The notes under the pieces are model-generated. The model saw nothing but the letters and a program-made list of their open reading frames with translations. It was not told the DNA's origin and did no database searches. A stretch of DNA of 64,000 nt, from assembly GCA_019359545.1 (NCBI GenBank), contig JAHHHB010000009.1, forward strand, positions 62,001 through 126,000. The letters run 5' to 3'. The position numbers and the translations under genes were made by a program. Below, in pieces: positions 42,460 to 52,300 of this stretch (position 1 is its first letter; each line of letters begins with the position of its first letter). This DNA comes from Desmonostoc geniculatum HA4340-LM1 (GTDB taxonomy: Bacteria > Cyanobacteriota > Cyanobacteriia > Cyanobacteriales > Nostocaceae).

Positions 42460-43350
42460 TCATTGACTACAAAAGTTTAAAATATGCTGGGCAGTGATTT
42501 GTGGTTGTTCTAAGTGAGGTAGGTGTCCACAATCTTGAATCCAAACGAGGGTACTTTGTGGAATTGCTCTTTTAAATCTCGTGGCATCCTTAGTACCCAA
42601 AATTTTATCGGAATCGCCCCATAAAATCAGTGTTTGTTGCCCTATTTGTGATAATGTCTTAAATCTAAAAGCACTATAACCACCACTTTTGGTGAAAGCA
42701 ATCAAAGCTTGATGCCAACTCGGCATTTGTAGGTGTAATGCGCCACAATATAAAGCATCCAAAGAAGCAAGACTTTGATTTTTATATCCAATGCGGGAAA
42801 CGCGATCGCGCACCTTCATATTACTCAAAAACTGAGTTGCTAAATAATCCAACGGGGGAAACATTAATTTACTTAATGGTGAACCACCCGCCAACCCAGC
42901 ACTATCAATTAACACCAACTTCTTGACAACTTCTGGGTAAGTTAGCGCCAAATCAATTGCCGTCGCACCCCCCATTGAAGCCCCCACCAAAATTACAGGT
43001 TGGTTAATCAGGCTTTTCCAAAAATAATAAAGATGGGTTTTAATTGCAGTTGGGCTATAGGGAATTCCTGAGAGTCTATCTGTAAACCCAAAACCCAACA
43101 AATCCACTGCCCATGTTTCATTATTCCCAGCAAGCAATGGCAATAGCCGACGAAATTCTAATACAGAACTATCAAAGCCGTGAATTAATAAAATAGGAGT
43201 TCCACCACTCCCTTCCTTGACATAGGTTGTGGTAATTGCTTGATTAGTTAAAGGCGTAGCGATCGCAGTTGTTTGAATACTCCGAGCTAGTGCGATCGAG
43301 GCTGGTTCTGTCAGTTGCCCAACTGCTGTAGGAAGAAAATTCGGAAACAT
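42460..43350 (-). CDS. Alpha/beta fold hydrolase
   Basis: 296 residues. Motifs: LLIHGFDSS oxyanion strand, nucleophile elbow GASMGG, Asp in WGDSDKIL and His in DCGHLPHLEQP. The N-terminal about 40 residues (ALARSIQTTAIATPL) are an extension before the core. Related to the hydrolase at 19296 in layout, but no closer assignment is possible. It points away from the ccmK genes. Confidence 0.88.
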   Translation of the reverse strand: MFPNFLPTAVGQLTEPASIALARSIQTTAIATPLTNQAITTTYVKEGSGGTPILLIHGFDSSVLEFRRLLPLLAGNNETWAVDLLGFGFTDRLSGIPYSPTAIKTHLYYFWKSLINQPVILVGASMGGATAIDLALTYPEVVKKLVLIDSAGLAGGSPLSKLMFPPLDYLATQFLSNMKVRDRVSRIGYKNQSLASLDALYCGALHLQMPSWHQALIAFTKSGGYSAFRFKTLSQIGQQTLILWGDSDKILGTKDATRFKRAIPQSTLVWIQDCGHLPHLEQPQITAQHILNFCSQ

Positions 43351-43637
43351 AAATTTCAGTTTATCGTACTAGCTCACTTCTACCATCACTGTTTTTGTCA
43401 AACCATACAATTACACAAAGTAATATTCGTAATATTCTCCAGTCTTACTTGTAATATACAAACATCATAGAGCCGCCATCAAAACATTCTAATTCCTAAC
43501 TCCTAACTCCTAACTCCCCACTCCCCACTCCCAACTCCCCCAACCCCCCATTAAAGAAAGTTTTCCAAAATGTCAAAATTGGGACTAAACCCACGTACAA
43601 TTAATATCGCCTATCCCTTAATCCAGGAGCTGATGCC
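43351..43637. promoter_or_regulatory. Spacer and presumed promoter of the ccmK pair
   Basis: Holds AACTCCT and CCCCACT heptamers (43490-43550) and about 80 bp of unique sequence before ccmK3. The promoter is presumed to lie in the last 80 bp; no clear -10/-35 boxes were identified. Confidence 0.35.
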
Positions 43638-43949
43638 ATGCCAATGGCGGTTGGCGTAATTGAAACTTTAGGTTTTCCTAGTGTCTTAGCCGCAGCAGAT
43701 GCAATGGTGAAATCTGCCGCAGTTACGTTGGTTTATTATGGTCTAGCCGAGAGTGGTCGCTTTCTAGTCGCCGTCCGGGGACAAGTTGCTGAAGTAAAAA
43801 GAGCCGTTGAAGAAGGTATTAATGCTGGAGAGCAAGTAAAGGCCGAAACAGTAATCACCCATTACATAGTTCCCAATCCCCCGGAAAATGTCGAAACTAT
43901 ATTACCAATCCATTTCACTGAAGAATCAGAACCTTTCCGTATGTTCTAA
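43638..43949 (+). CDS. ccmK3: Carboxysome shell protein CcmK3-like
   Basis: 103-residue single-BMC-domain protein ([70 protein letters not shown]). Beta-carboxysome hexamer shell subunit. The VYYGLAE and NPPENVETILP text fits CcmK3, which in Synechocystis lies next to ccmK4 outside the main ccm operon as here. The usual pore loop K-I-G-S is replaced by GLAESGRF; CcmK3 is known to assemble with CcmK4 in mixed hexamers. Followed by ccmK4 after 86 bp. Confidence 0.92.
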   Translation: MPMAVGVIETLGFPSVLAAADAMVKSAAVTLVYYGLAESGRFLVAVRGQVAEVKRAVEEGINAGEQVKAETVITHYIVPNPPENVETILPIHFTEESEPFRMF

Positions 43950-44035
43950 GCAATTTCGCCATTAAAATCTGTAGCGAAGCTTCGTACAATTAATTTGTCG
44001 CGCCACATATCGTTTATTCATACAGGAGATTACTA

Positions 44036-44386
44036 ATGTCACTACAAGCAGTTGGAGCGCTGGAAACTAAGGGTTTTCCTGCTGTGTTAGCAGCAGCAGA
44101 TGCTATGGTAAAAGCTGGACGAGTCACTCTGGTTGGTTACATCCGAGTCGGTAGCGCTCGTTTTACAGTTAATATTCGTGGTGATGTTTCTGAGGTCAAA
44201 ACAGCTATGGCTGCTGGTGTTGAAGCCGCAGAAAATGTTTATGGTGGTACTCTCGAATCTTGGGTGATTATTCCTCGTCCCCATGAAAACGTTGAAGCTG
44301 TTCTGCCAATTGCTTACACAGAAGCAGTCCAACAATATCGGGAATCTGTAGAAAACCCCATTGTTAGATCCTCAAACGGGCGATAG
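44036..44386 (+). CDS. ccmK4: Carboxysome shell protein CcmK4-like
   Basis: 116-residue BMC-domain protein with a ribosome binding site AGGAG about 9 nt before the ATG. Text [54 protein letters not shown] in the BMC fold order; the pore loop RVGSAR and the segment [16 protein letters not shown] match CcmK4. Forms the pore-bearing hexamers of the beta-carboxysome facets. Tandem with ccmK3 and presumably co-transcribed. Confidence 0.94.
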   Translation: MSLQAVGALETKGFPAVLAAADAMVKAGRVTLVGYIRVGSARFTVNIRGDVSEVKTAMAAGVEAAENVYGGTLESWVIIPRPHENVEAVLPIAYTEAVQQYRESVENPIVRSSNGR

Positions 44387-45394
44387 AATCAACCTTTTTC
44401 TCAATTCAAAATCACACCTTTTTCCCCTTTGCCGTTGGCGGAGTCATCGCCCTAGACCAACGGCTCATACTTGTTTATAAGTCAAGCGTCTTTGGCTTTG
44501 CTTAAAAATCAAAAGGAACAATTCCTATATTTATCTTTACTATTTAGAATAGCGATCGCCAGCTACATTCAGTAGTACTGAGCAATTGAGTGCTGAGTGC
44601 CCAGTACTACCCCATAGCGAAACGGGGGTATTGAAGCAAGGACGTATTTTTTCTCAGCATCAGTGTCCCTTTAAAAAATATTTGGCAAATTTTCATAAAT
44701 AAATTTAGTTGCTCTCAAACCCTATGTGCTGAGTAAACGTACTCATTTCTAACTCAGCACTCTTCATTTCTTAATTATGATTCGGAGAATTTACCAATTA
44801 TGCTGTATTTTACGATCGCAGCATCAGTATGCGCCATCGACATCAAAGCAAAAACAATTATTGGATATTAGTCAAAGTATCAGTTAGCTTGATCAAGATA
44901 TTTGCGGTATTAAAATTTTAATCTTTAATTATTAGCTGCTAATTACAATGTATACACGTAATGACTATTTTATAGTTAAAAGTAAAACCAAGTATTTAAC
45001 TAAGTAAAGCCTTGCCGATAGTTGAAACTTATACGGGTGAAATAACGTCTAATGTTGAGTTAAGTTATATTCGTTCGTCAGCTAGGTTCCGAAAAGTCAG
45101 ATTTACCCAACCGATCTTTTGTAATGGTGTATTATCCTCACTACTCTAGCTAGATTTCTGTTCTCAGTTAAAAAACATAACTTCACAAAAAGTTTAAATT
45201 AACAGAATTGACGGAAATGCTTGATAGATATTGGTTTGGGGCACTTTGAATTTCCAAGGGAAGCATCAATATAGAAAATTCTGCATAAAGTTAGTCAATT
45301 TAGACGTAATAAAAATGGAATCACTGAGATGTTTTCATGAATTTCATGAAATCTGGGGCGGCTGCCAGTTAAACAATTAGGTTAGATGGGATGA
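44387..45394. other. 1-kb intergenic region without recognised genes
   Basis: Holds a hairpin at 44432-44463 (CCGTTGG / CCAACGG with an inner GGCG/CGCC pair), a possible terminator for ccmK4, and a pair of GTGCTGAGT-containing repeats near 44590 and 44730. The last 400 bp are AT-rich and probably contain the promoter of the next gene. Nothing else was identified. Confidence 0.5.
44432..44463 (+). terminator. Hairpin downstream of ccmK4
   Basis: Seven-base arms CCGTTGG and CCAACGG enclose a smaller GGCG..CGCC pair. It begins 46 nt after the ccmK4 stop; no U run follows, so it may be a processing site instead of a terminator. Confidence 0.4.
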
Positions 45395-45406
45395 ATGGGG
45401 GTTGTG

Positions 45407-46582
45407 ATGCAAACTTCAAAATTGAGTTTCGAGGAACGCAATCTCGCTATGACAAAGGATTTGGAAAAACTGGCTCTAGATTGGCAAAAGCGCTTGGCTG
45501 TAGAATGTCCAGAACAAACTGAAGCGACTCGGCGAAGTATTACTCTTTGGCTGCTTGGATCTGACTCAAAACGGTTTGATCTGTTTAACCCGAAAGAATT
45601 TGAGATTGCCAAGCAAGCAATGGAATATCGCTGGAGGATTTTACGTCAACGCTACTTAGGGTTAGGGCGAGAACGTGCTTATCGCAACTTGATAACCCGA
45701 TTGGGGAGTTTAGCAACATTACGGAATAAAATTCAGACATGGGTTGCCCTGAGCCGCGATCGCCAGCGCAGTGTCATCGATGTGTTGCAAGAAGTATTAC
45801 AAGAATTACTGCAAAACGACACTTACATGCAACAGCAAATGCTTGACATTGCCAAATATACAAGCGATCGGCGATTAGCCGATGCTTTGCTGTTTGCCAG
45901 CACAGAAGAATATTGTTTGCGCCCAGTACGCAATCAACCCCTATTGGCTTACCGTTTTGTCAATTACTTGCGCCGTACTCAACGTGGCGGCTTAACCCAA
46001 GTACCAAGCCGTGATTTGATTAGATTAGTCTCAGAAGAAGTTCTCACAGACGATAGCGACAATCGAGTTAACTTAGTCGATAGTCAGGCGATCGCAGAAT
46101 ATCAGGAAGCACAACAACTAGAAGAACAACAGGCGCTACGTCAGTCGGTACAAAGAGAATTTGAAAATTATTTACAAGAAAATCTGGGAATCGAGGCAGT
46201 AGAGTGGCTACGATTGTATCTCCAAGGTAAATCCCAAGAAGAAATTGCCAAGAGACTGAATAAACCAACTAAGGAAGTATACCGACTGCGAGAAAAAATT
46301 AGTTACCACGCTGTGCGCGTCTTTGCCCTCAAAGGTAAACCAGAACTCGTAGACAGTTGGCTCTCAATTTCCTTAGAAGAACATAACTTAGGGCTAACAC
46401 AAAACCAATGGCAGCAACTTTATGAAATACTCACTCCTCTGGCGCGGCAGATCCTAGATTTACGGAGAGCAGGTAAATCAATAGAAGAAATAGCTCAACA
46501 ATTAAAACTCAAAACCCACCAAGTGCTAGGCGAATGGACAAAAGTCTATCTTGCAGCCCAAGCTTTAAGAACCCAGGAGTAA
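45407..46582 (+). CDS. HetZ-related HTH protein (probable heterocyst-lineage regulator)
   Basis: 391 residues from ATG 45407; ATG 45395 is an alternative start. All-helical, with no signal or membrane segment. The central and C-terminal parts carry HTH-like pieces (GKSQEEIAKRLNKPTKEVYRLREKI, GKSIEEIAQQLKLKTHQVLGEW) reminiscent of sigma-factor region 4. The N-terminal CPEQTEATRRSITLWLLGSDSKRFDLFNPKEFEIAKQAMEYRW pattern matches what is recalled as the HetZ-related protein family of filamentous cyanobacteria; HetZ acts early in heterocyst differentiation. The exact role of this paralogue is not known. Long upstream region suggests complex regulation. Confidence 0.6.
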   Translation: MQTSKLSFEERNLAMTKDLEKLALDWQKRLAVECPEQTEATRRSITLWLLGSDSKRFDLFNPKEFEIAKQAMEYRWRILRQRYLGLGRERAYRNLITRLGSLATLRNKIQTWVALSRDRQRSVIDVLQEVLQELLQNDTYMQQQMLDIAKYTSDRRLADALLFASTEEYCLRPVRNQPLLAYRFVNYLRRTQRGGLTQVPSRDLIRLVSEEVLTDDSDNRVNLVDSQAIAEYQEAQQLEEQQALRQSVQREFENYLQENLGIEAVEWLRLYLQGKSQEEIAKRLNKPTKEVYRLREKISYHAVRVFALKGKPELVDSWLSISLEEHNLGLTQNQWQQLYEILTPLARQILDLRRAGKSIEEIAQQLKLKTHQVLGEWTKVYLAAQALRTQE

Positions 46583-46940
46583 CCTGTAGTGAAGACGCGG
46601 GGACGGTAAGACGGGGGGATGGGGGAGATGAGGGAGCAGGGGAGCAGGGGAGCAGGGGAGCAGGGGAGCAGGGGAGAGTTCAATAATGTGCCAAGTTCAA
46701 TCCCCTCTGCCCCTCTGCCCCTCCGCACCTCTGCCTCTTGTGCCCCATGCCCCATTCCCCACTCCCCACTCCCCAATTCCCAGTATTATCCCTAATCCTT
46801 TACCGAAAATTTATCTTATACTTACGTCTACTTAAGTAATAGATAATTGAATTTTTAACAATCAAACAAAGTATCTTTATTAACTACCCACTAAACTAGA
46901 GGGAAAATATTATATAAGCAATCACCGAGTAATCAAATCT
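46583..46940. repeat. Purine-rich tandem repeats (GGGGAGCA)n
   Basis: At 46619-46680 GGGGGAGATG and several GGGGAGCA units, then CCCCTCTG and CCCCATG/CCCCACT heptamers to 46790. The last 140 bp before 46941 are unique and AT-rich, presumably a promoter region. Confidence 0.75.
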
Positions 46941-48170
46941 ATGTTGTCTTCAGAGGGCGAACTCACAAATACCACAGTCAATGGGCAACAGGTGCGAACC
47001 GCTACACAAAGTAAGTGGGAGCAAAAAGGCGAACGCGAGCAAATATTCCAGCTAATGGATAGTTTTTTGTCCTTTGAAGCTTGTCTTTACCACCAAATTT
47101 TGCCCTTCGGCTTAAAAGATAAAAAGCTCTTGCTAGGTATGGTTCATCCACAAGACATTGAGGCACTAGATTATGTTAGTCGCATTGCGTCTTATATGAA
47201 TTGCACACTCATAACTGAGGCGATCGCAGCTGATGCTCACCGCAGAATATTATCAGCCTACCTCAACTACAAGAATAAATCCCAACTAGACGCTCAACAA
47301 GCGGATCACCAAATAACAGTTACCATTGCTGACAGGTTTATTGCCTCTGGTGAAACTTACTCTGAATCACAGCACTTACCAACATTCATAGGATCTGAGA
47401 CATCCTCTAATGAGCATTCTTGGCAGCAGGTAGATTTGCCACTCCCAAATCTAGATAATCCCTCTCAAATTACTACCTTCTTGACTTCGGGAAATACTGA
47501 GCAACAAGGAGACGTTTCCGAAGCCGCACCAACAGAAAATTTACTGATTTTGCCAGTGGAAGTTCCCGAACTATTTAGTCCTGTGGAAGTGCTGGTAACA
47601 CTACCACCCAAGAGATTACTAGAAGAATTACTAGGGCGAATTTTGGCAGGAGGAATTGGTCGGTTATATCTAGAAAGACAACCTTACGAAGGCAGAATAC
47701 TATGGAGTAACAATGGAGTATTACAGTCTGTATTAGACAAACTGCCGCTCTCTGTTTTCCAAGGAGTACTTAATGAGTTAAAGCGGTTTGCTTCCCTACC
47801 TATTACCAAAGTTGCAGAACCAAAACAGGTAGAGAAAGAATGTTTGTATCAAAAAAACCGTTTGTTATTACGCTTGCGAGTTATGCCAGGAATCTATGGC
47901 GAAGAAGCTACACTCCAAGTCTTGCGCGGAGCAGCGTTAAAGTTTTATCAGCAACAACAATTGACGCGTTTAAGCCGCGATGCCTTAGGAATTTCTCAGC
48001 AACTAAGCTTCAAGTTGCATGAACTACAAGAACGCCTTTTTCTCAATCGCGGGCTTGACTCTCAGCAATTGGAGGCTTTAGTTACCCTGAATCAACTAGT
48101 CAAAAGTTTAGACCAACAGATCAAAAGACTAGCACTCGACAGCAATCCACCAACAAACAGCAAATCATAA
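46941..48170 (+). CDS. GspE/PilB N-terminal-domain protein lacking the ATPase core
   Basis: 409 residues. An N-terminal MshEN/GspE-N-like region (LPFGLKDKKLLLGMVHPQDIEALDYVSRI, about 60-110) is followed by a variable acidic linker and then a region like the N2 domain of type II/IV secretion ATPases (RILAGGIGRLYLERQPYEGRILWSNNG; YGEEATLQVLRG). No Walker A or B box follows; the chain ends in helices. It is probably a non-ATPase regulator related to type IV pilus assembly ATPases. It precedes a Crp/Fnr regulator on the same strand. Confidence 0.7.
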   Translation: MLSSEGELTNTTVNGQQVRTATQSKWEQKGEREQIFQLMDSFLSFEACLYHQILPFGLKDKKLLLGMVHPQDIEALDYVSRIASYMNCTLITEAIAADAHRRILSAYLNYKNKSQLDAQQADHQITVTIADRFIASGETYSESQHLPTFIGSETSSNEHSWQQVDLPLPNLDNPSQITTFLTSGNTEQQGDVSEAAPTENLLILPVEVPELFSPVEVLVTLPPKRLLEELLGRILAGGIGRLYLERQPYEGRILWSNNGVLQSVLDKLPLSVFQGVLNELKRFASLPITKVAEPKQVEKECLYQKNRLLLRLRVMPGIYGEEATLQVLRGAALKFYQQQQLTRLSRDALGISQQLSFKLHELQERLFLNRGLDSQQLEALVTLNQLVKSLDQQIKRLALDSNPPTNSKS

Positions 48171-48372
48171 GCCTATCAGTAAAACCGCTGATTTCGATCG
48201 CAATACATAATTGTTATGTTGTAATCGAACCCTGAACCGATGGATCTAAAAAAGTCAGAACAAATAAATATAAATCTTACGACCGTATTAATACGTAAGA
48301 TTGTGATTAAAATAAACTTATAGGAACCAAGTTAATTTTCCGTTCTTGAATCCATATTCTTGCAAATATTTC

Positions 48373-49056
48373 ATGCACACAGAGGTTTTTAGTGAACTTT
48401 TCCCCTTGATGAGTACAGCCAACCCCCAGACTTTGGAATGGCTGCTCAACGTTGCAATTGAACATGAATACCCAGCTGGGCGAGCTGTTGTCATGGAAGA
48501 TGCTTGGGGTAATGCCGTTTATCTTGTGGTTTCTGGTTGGGTGAAAGTCCGACGTACCGTCGGGGAAGATTCAGTAGCTCTGGCAATTTTTGGTCGTGGT
48601 GATTTTTTTGGAGAAATGGCAATTTTGGATGAATCTCCCCGGTCAACCGATGTCATTGCCCTTTCACCTGTGAAGTTACTTAGCATCTCCAGAGAGCGTT
48701 TTATTCAAATATTGTTTAAAGACCCGCAATTACATCACCGCATGTTGCAATTGATGGTGCGACGATTACGGCAAATTAATCTGCGCTTGCAAATGCGGTC
48801 TTCACCCCCAGCCGTCAAACTCGCTCATACCTTAGTGACTTTAGGCGAAAGCTATGGTCAAGAATCAAACCAGGGAAGAGAAATTTTTAACATTCCCTTT
48901 AAAGATTTAGCAGAGGTGACAGAAATCGGCGTTGAAGAAACCACCAAAATCATGGAAAAGTTGCATGAAAAAGGGTGGATTAACATTGATAGCGCCAACA
49001 ACATTACTTATCTCTTAAACTTCAAACAGCTGATGAACTTGGCGGGTAGAGTATAA
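48373..49056 (+). CDS. Crp/Fnr-family transcriptional regulator
   Basis: 227 residues from ATG 48373; a TTG start at 48346 is possible. Cyclic-nucleotide-binding beta-roll (GRAVVMEDAWGNAVYLVVSGWVKV; IFGRGDFFGEMAILDESPRSTDVIAL), dimer helix LMVRRLRQINLRLQM, and a C-terminal winged helix (IPFKDLAEVTEIGVEETTKIMEKLHEKGWI). The phosphate-binding cassette reads FGEMAILDESPRSTDV, close to the cAMP-type consensus, so nucleotide binding is possible. Not NtcA: the DNA-recognition helix differs. Targets unknown. Confidence 0.9.
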   Translation: MHTEVFSELFPLMSTANPQTLEWLLNVAIEHEYPAGRAVVMEDAWGNAVYLVVSGWVKVRRTVGEDSVALAIFGRGDFFGEMAILDESPRSTDVIALSPVKLLSISRERFIQILFKDPQLHHRMLQLMVRRLRQINLRLQMRSSPPAVKLAHTLVTLGESYGQESNQGREIFNIPFKDLAEVTEIGVEETTKIMEKLHEKGWINIDSANNITYLLNFKQLMNLAGRV

Positions 49057-49061
49057 TTGCT

Positions 49062-49237
49062 AGGACTTACGCATTGACATAAAAGCAAAAATGGCAGATA
49101 GAGTTTTCAAAGCTTTTATCTAGGTTTTTCAATCATATTTTGGCGATCGCCAGCAATCAAAAGCAACCTCCAAAAGCCTGGAACAACGTATTTACCTTGA
49201 TACACAAAATAGTTCTTTTGTACAGTGCGTAAGTCCT
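49062..49237. mobile_element. MITE-like element, family B, second copy
   Basis: Perfect inverted ends AGGACTTACGCA (49062-49073) and TGCGTAAGTCCT (49226-49237), flanked by TA on both sides, 176 bp, non-coding. Middle differs from the copy at 20262-20352. Confidence 0.8.
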
Positions 49238-49249
49238 AATTGCTTTGTT

Positions 49250-49344
49250 TATAGCATTTCCCGTTCTAGTAAAGTACAACGTAGGGGCGCAAAGCTTTGC
49301 GCCCCTACAAATTTCTGTACCTCATTTGATTGGGAACCGCTATA
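49250..49344. mobile_element. Small TIR element (TATAGC..TTCCC) containing a 28-bp palindrome
   Basis: Ends TATAGCATTTCCC and GGGAACCGCTATA are inverted copies with two mismatches. It encloses the perfect 28-bp palindrome at 49281-49308. Its right end supplies the stop codon of the oxygenase fragment (49340). Confidence 0.6.
49281..49308. repeat. Perfect 28-bp palindrome
   Basis: GTAGGGGCGCAAAG is followed at once by its exact reverse complement. Same family as 28496-28523 and the split copy at 42091-42332. Confidence 0.9.
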
Positions 49345-49609
49345 ATGCGATATCTGTACGAATAATATATTTCAGCCCTTTGAAAACCTTAGCTCCCTCA
49401 TGAAGTATTGAATGGTTAAAAAGAACTGCCTTACCAAGTTGCGGGCTGATTTTAATTCCTCGTTGTGGAAAAACTGTTTCACCTCCTTGAAATTCGTCAT
49501 TTAGGTAAACAACTAAGGCTAGGTTTGACCAGACATTACTTGAAATTTCTCGTGGAGCATCGCAATGGGGAGCGACAAAAAAATATTTATCCAAATCTGC
49601 CACTGACAT
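49340..49609 (-). pseudogene. Truncated 2-oxoglutarate/Fe(II) oxygenase (prolyl 4-hydroxylase type) fragment
   Basis: The frame from ATG 49609 gives an 89-residue piece containing the catalytic core only: HCD iron ligands in VAPHCDAP, NLALVVYLNDEFQGGETVFPQRG, distal His in LFNHSILHEG and the 2-oxoglutarate-binding Arg in YIIRTDI. The N-terminal about 90 residues usual for the family are missing; the fragment overlaps the last 23 bp of pstB. The stop comes from the small repeat element at 49250. Probably a decayed gene; expression as a pstB-coupled piece cannot be excluded. Confidence 0.7.
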
Positions 49610-50390
49610 AATCTCGCGTATATTCCTGTTTAGGATTGTTGAAAATCTGCTCTGTGAAGTCATATTCCACCAGATATCCCATTTTTGAGCCGCTTTCTGT
49701 TGCCTGTGCATTGAAAAAGGCTGTCATATCTGAAACCCGCGCAGCCTGCTGCATATTATGGGTAACGATAATAATGGTATATTGTGACTTTAGTTCTTGG
49801 AGTAACTCTTCAACTCGCAAAGTCGAAATTGGGTCAAGGGCTGAACAGGGTTCATCCATTAGCAGTACTTCTGGCTGAATTGCTAAAGCACGAGCAATAC
49901 ACAACCGCTGCTGTTGTCCGCCAGATATAGATAGACCACTTTGTTTGAGTTTGTGCTTCACTTCATCCCACAAAGCAGCTTGTCGCAAACTCCGCTCTAC
50001 CAATTCATCCATGTCACCTTTATAACCATTAATCCTGGCTCCAAAGGCGATATTTTCATAAATTGATTTTGGGAAAGGATTCGGCTTTTGAAACACCATA
50101 CCGATTCGGCGGCGCAGTTCTACTGTGTCAATTCTTTTGTCATAAATATCGGTTTCACCAAAAGTAATTCTTCCTTCAATATGTGCGCCGGGAATCAAGT
50201 CATTTAAACGATTAAAACATCTTAGTACAGTACTTTTACCACATCCAGAAGGACCAATAAAGGCTGTAATTTTGTTTTTGCCAATGTTTAGGTTAACATC
50301 ACGAACTGCTTTGAAATTACCGTAGAAAACAGATAATTGTTCAGCTTGCAATATACTCTCAGATGTAGCGGTTGTCGAGTTTAATACCAT
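49587..50390 (-). CDS. pstB: Phosphate ABC transporter ATP-binding protein
   Basis: 267 residues. Walker [11 protein letters not shown]-loop [13 protein letters not shown], signature [18 protein letters not shown], Walker [14 protein letters not shown] and H-loop VTHNM; the end [18 protein letters not shown] is typical of PstB. It powers phosphate import with PstC/PstA and receives phosphate from PstS. Last gene of the pstS-C-A-B cluster; 39 bp after pstA. Confidence 0.97.
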   Translation of the reverse strand: MVLNSTTATSESILQAEQLSVFYGNFKAVRDVNLNIGKNKITAFIGPSGCGKSTVLRCFNRLNDLIPGAHIEGRITFGETDIYDKRIDTVELRRRIGMVFQKPNPFPKSIYENIAFGARINGYKGDMDELVERSLRQAALWDEVKHKLKQSGLSISGGQQQRLCIARALAIQPEVLLMDEPCSALDPISTLRVEELLQELKSQYTIIIVTHNMQQAARVSDMTAFFNAQATESGSKMGYLVEYDFTEQIFNNPKQEYTRDYVSGRFG

Positions 50391-50429
50391 AAAAAACTTC
50401 AGGTAAGTACTGAAAATGTGCTTGATTAT

Positions 50430-51362
50430 TTAGCGAGACTGCTGGAGTTTATTGCGTAAATATATTGCTGAGGAATTCATCAAAAGCAGCACAATCATCA
50501 AAACGATAATGCCAGCAGCAGCATTCTGGTGAAAATCTGTTTGAGGACGAGAAACCCAGTCAAAAATTTGAATTGGCAGTGCTGTGAAAGAACTTTGCAA
50601 ACCTTTTAAAGAAACCTCAGGTAAGAAAGTAATGAACCCAACAGCCCCAATTACAATCAACGGAGCCGTTTCACCGATCGCTCTTGAAAGTGCCAAAATT
50701 GTACCAGTCAGGATACCTGGCAAAGCGATGGGAAAAATTTGTTCTCGAATGATTTGCCACCTGTTGGCACCAAGGGCAAAACCCGCTTGCCGCAAACTAT
50801 CGGGAACAGCACGCAGCGCTTCACGAGTGGTAATGATGATGATTGGTAGAATCAATAAACTCAAGGTTAAAGCACCAGCTAGCACGGTGCGTCCTTTAGT
50901 AATTGGTTCGAGTACTCGCACAAAAATTTGCAAACCCAACAAGCCATAAATAATAGATGGCACTGCGGCTAAGTTTGCAATGTTGATTTCAATTAACCGA
51001 GTAAACCAGTTGTCTTCGGCATATTCTTCCAAAAATATGCCTGCACCTACTCCTAAGGGAAAGGAGATTACAGCCGTTATTACCAATAGCCAAATAGTAC
51101 CAACTAAGGGAGCTAATATCCCAGCCGAGGAAGCACGGCGAGAAGAAAAACTGGTCATAAAAGACCAATCCAAACGTCCAAGACCATCAGCTAAAACGTC
51201 AATGAGCAAAATAACTAACACCAGCAAGGCAAATGAAGTTGAAACCCAAGTGGCGATCGCAAAAATTTTGTCGAGGTTATAGCGCTTATCGATAGACAGA
51301 TCAAAGTTCCGATTTGCGCCAGAGTCAAACTGATTTTTAGATTGAATATTACTCTTTGTCAT
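50430..51362 (-). CDS. pstA: Phosphate ABC transporter permease PstA
   Basis: 310 residues, about six membrane helices and the permease signature region [38 protein letters not shown] (read as [18 protein letters not shown] then [17 protein letters not shown]). Start overlaps the pstC stop by four bases (ATGA). Forms the inner-membrane channel with PstC. Confidence 0.96.
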   Translation of the reverse strand: MTKSNIQSKNQFDSGANRNFDLSIDKRYNLDKIFAIATWVSTSFALLVLVILLIDVLADGLGRLDWSFMTSFSSRRASSAGILAPLVGTIWLLVITAVISFPLGVGAGIFLEEYAEDNWFTRLIEINIANLAAVPSIIYGLLGLQIFVRVLEPITKGRTVLAGALTLSLLILPIIIITTREALRAVPDSLRQAGFALGANRWQIIREQIFPIALPGILTGTILALSRAIGETAPLIVIGAVGFITFLPEVSLKGLQSSFTALPIQIFDWVSRPQTDFHQNAAAGIIVLMIVLLLMNSSAIYLRNKLQQSR

Positions 51363-52300
51363 TCGTATTTCTCCCGGAAGCGGCGAACAAACCAGTAACT
51401 AAAAATATTCAGTGCCAAGGTGATGAGAAATAATGTCATGCCCACTGAAAAAATAGTTTTATAAGCCAGTGAACCTGCTGGTGTGTCTCCTTTACTGACT
51501 TGGACAATGTATGCTGTCATTGTCTGAATTGGCACTAGCGGATTCAAGCCCAACTGAGGATTTTGACCGGCGGCGATGGTAACAATCATTGTTTCGCCAA
51601 TGGCGCGGGAAATCGCCAAGATGAAAGAAGCTACTATGCCAGATAAAGCTGCTGGTAATACCACTGAAACAATTGTTTCTCGCTTCGTTGATCCCAAGGC
51701 GTAAGCGCCTTCTCGCAAACTACGCGGAACCGAATAAAGAGCGTCTTCACTCAGAGAAGCTACCAGAGGAATAATTGAAATTCCCAATACTAAACCCGCA
51801 CTCAAAGCATTAAATCCCTGTATACCAGGGATGAATCCTTGTAGAAAGGGTGTAACTGTCAACAGTGCAAAGTAACCAAAAACAACAGTCGGCACCCCTG
51901 CCAAAATTTCTAGGGCTGGCTTGAGCCATTTGCGAAGCTTAGCTGGAGCATACTCACTCAAGCAGATAGCTGCTAATAATCCCAGTGGTAATGCTACTGC
52001 GATCGCAATTACAGATATCAGCAGTGTGGCGCTAATTAGCACCATCACTCCAAACTGCTTATTGGCAAACAATGGTGTCCATTGTGTGTCTGTTAAAAAC
52101 CGCCAAATGGGGACTTCGGCAAAAAATGATACTGTCTCAAAAATTAGTGTTAAAACAATACCAATCGTCGTCGCCACGGAGACAAACGCGAACAAGGCAA
52201 ACAAGCTTTTGACGCCAATTTCAACCCGCTTACTCAAAGCCCGATTAGGCTGCCATAAGTTGGAATTACTTGGTTGATTAGATAACGGGTTGGAAGCCAT
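51359..52300 (-). CDS. pstC: Phosphate ABC transporter permease PstC
   Basis: 313 residues, six helices, with the [33 protein letters not shown] permease loop ([23 protein letters not shown]). Inner membrane channel subunit paired with PstA. Located 186 bp after pstS, then overlapping pstA. Confidence 0.96.
   Translation of the reverse strand: MASNPLSNQPSNSNLWQPNRALSKRVEIGVKSLFALFAFVSVATTIGIVLTLIFETVSFFAEVPIWRFLTDTQWTPLFANKQFGVMVLISATLLISVIAIAVALPLGLLAAICLSEYAPAKLRKWLKPALEILAGVPTVVFGYFALLTVTPFLQGFIPGIQGFNALSAGLVLGISIIPLVASLSEDALYSVPRSLREGAYALGSTKRETIVSVVLPAALSGIVASFILAISRAIGETMIVTIAAGQNPQLGLNPLVPIQTMTAYIVQVSKGDTPAGSLAYKTIFSVGMTLFLITLALNIFSYWFVRRFREKYE

Noticed and set aside
48205-48260. Possible tRNA T-loop text (GGTTCGATT on the minus strand)
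   Set aside because: No acceptor stem, anticodon arm or CCA-compatible end could be drawn.
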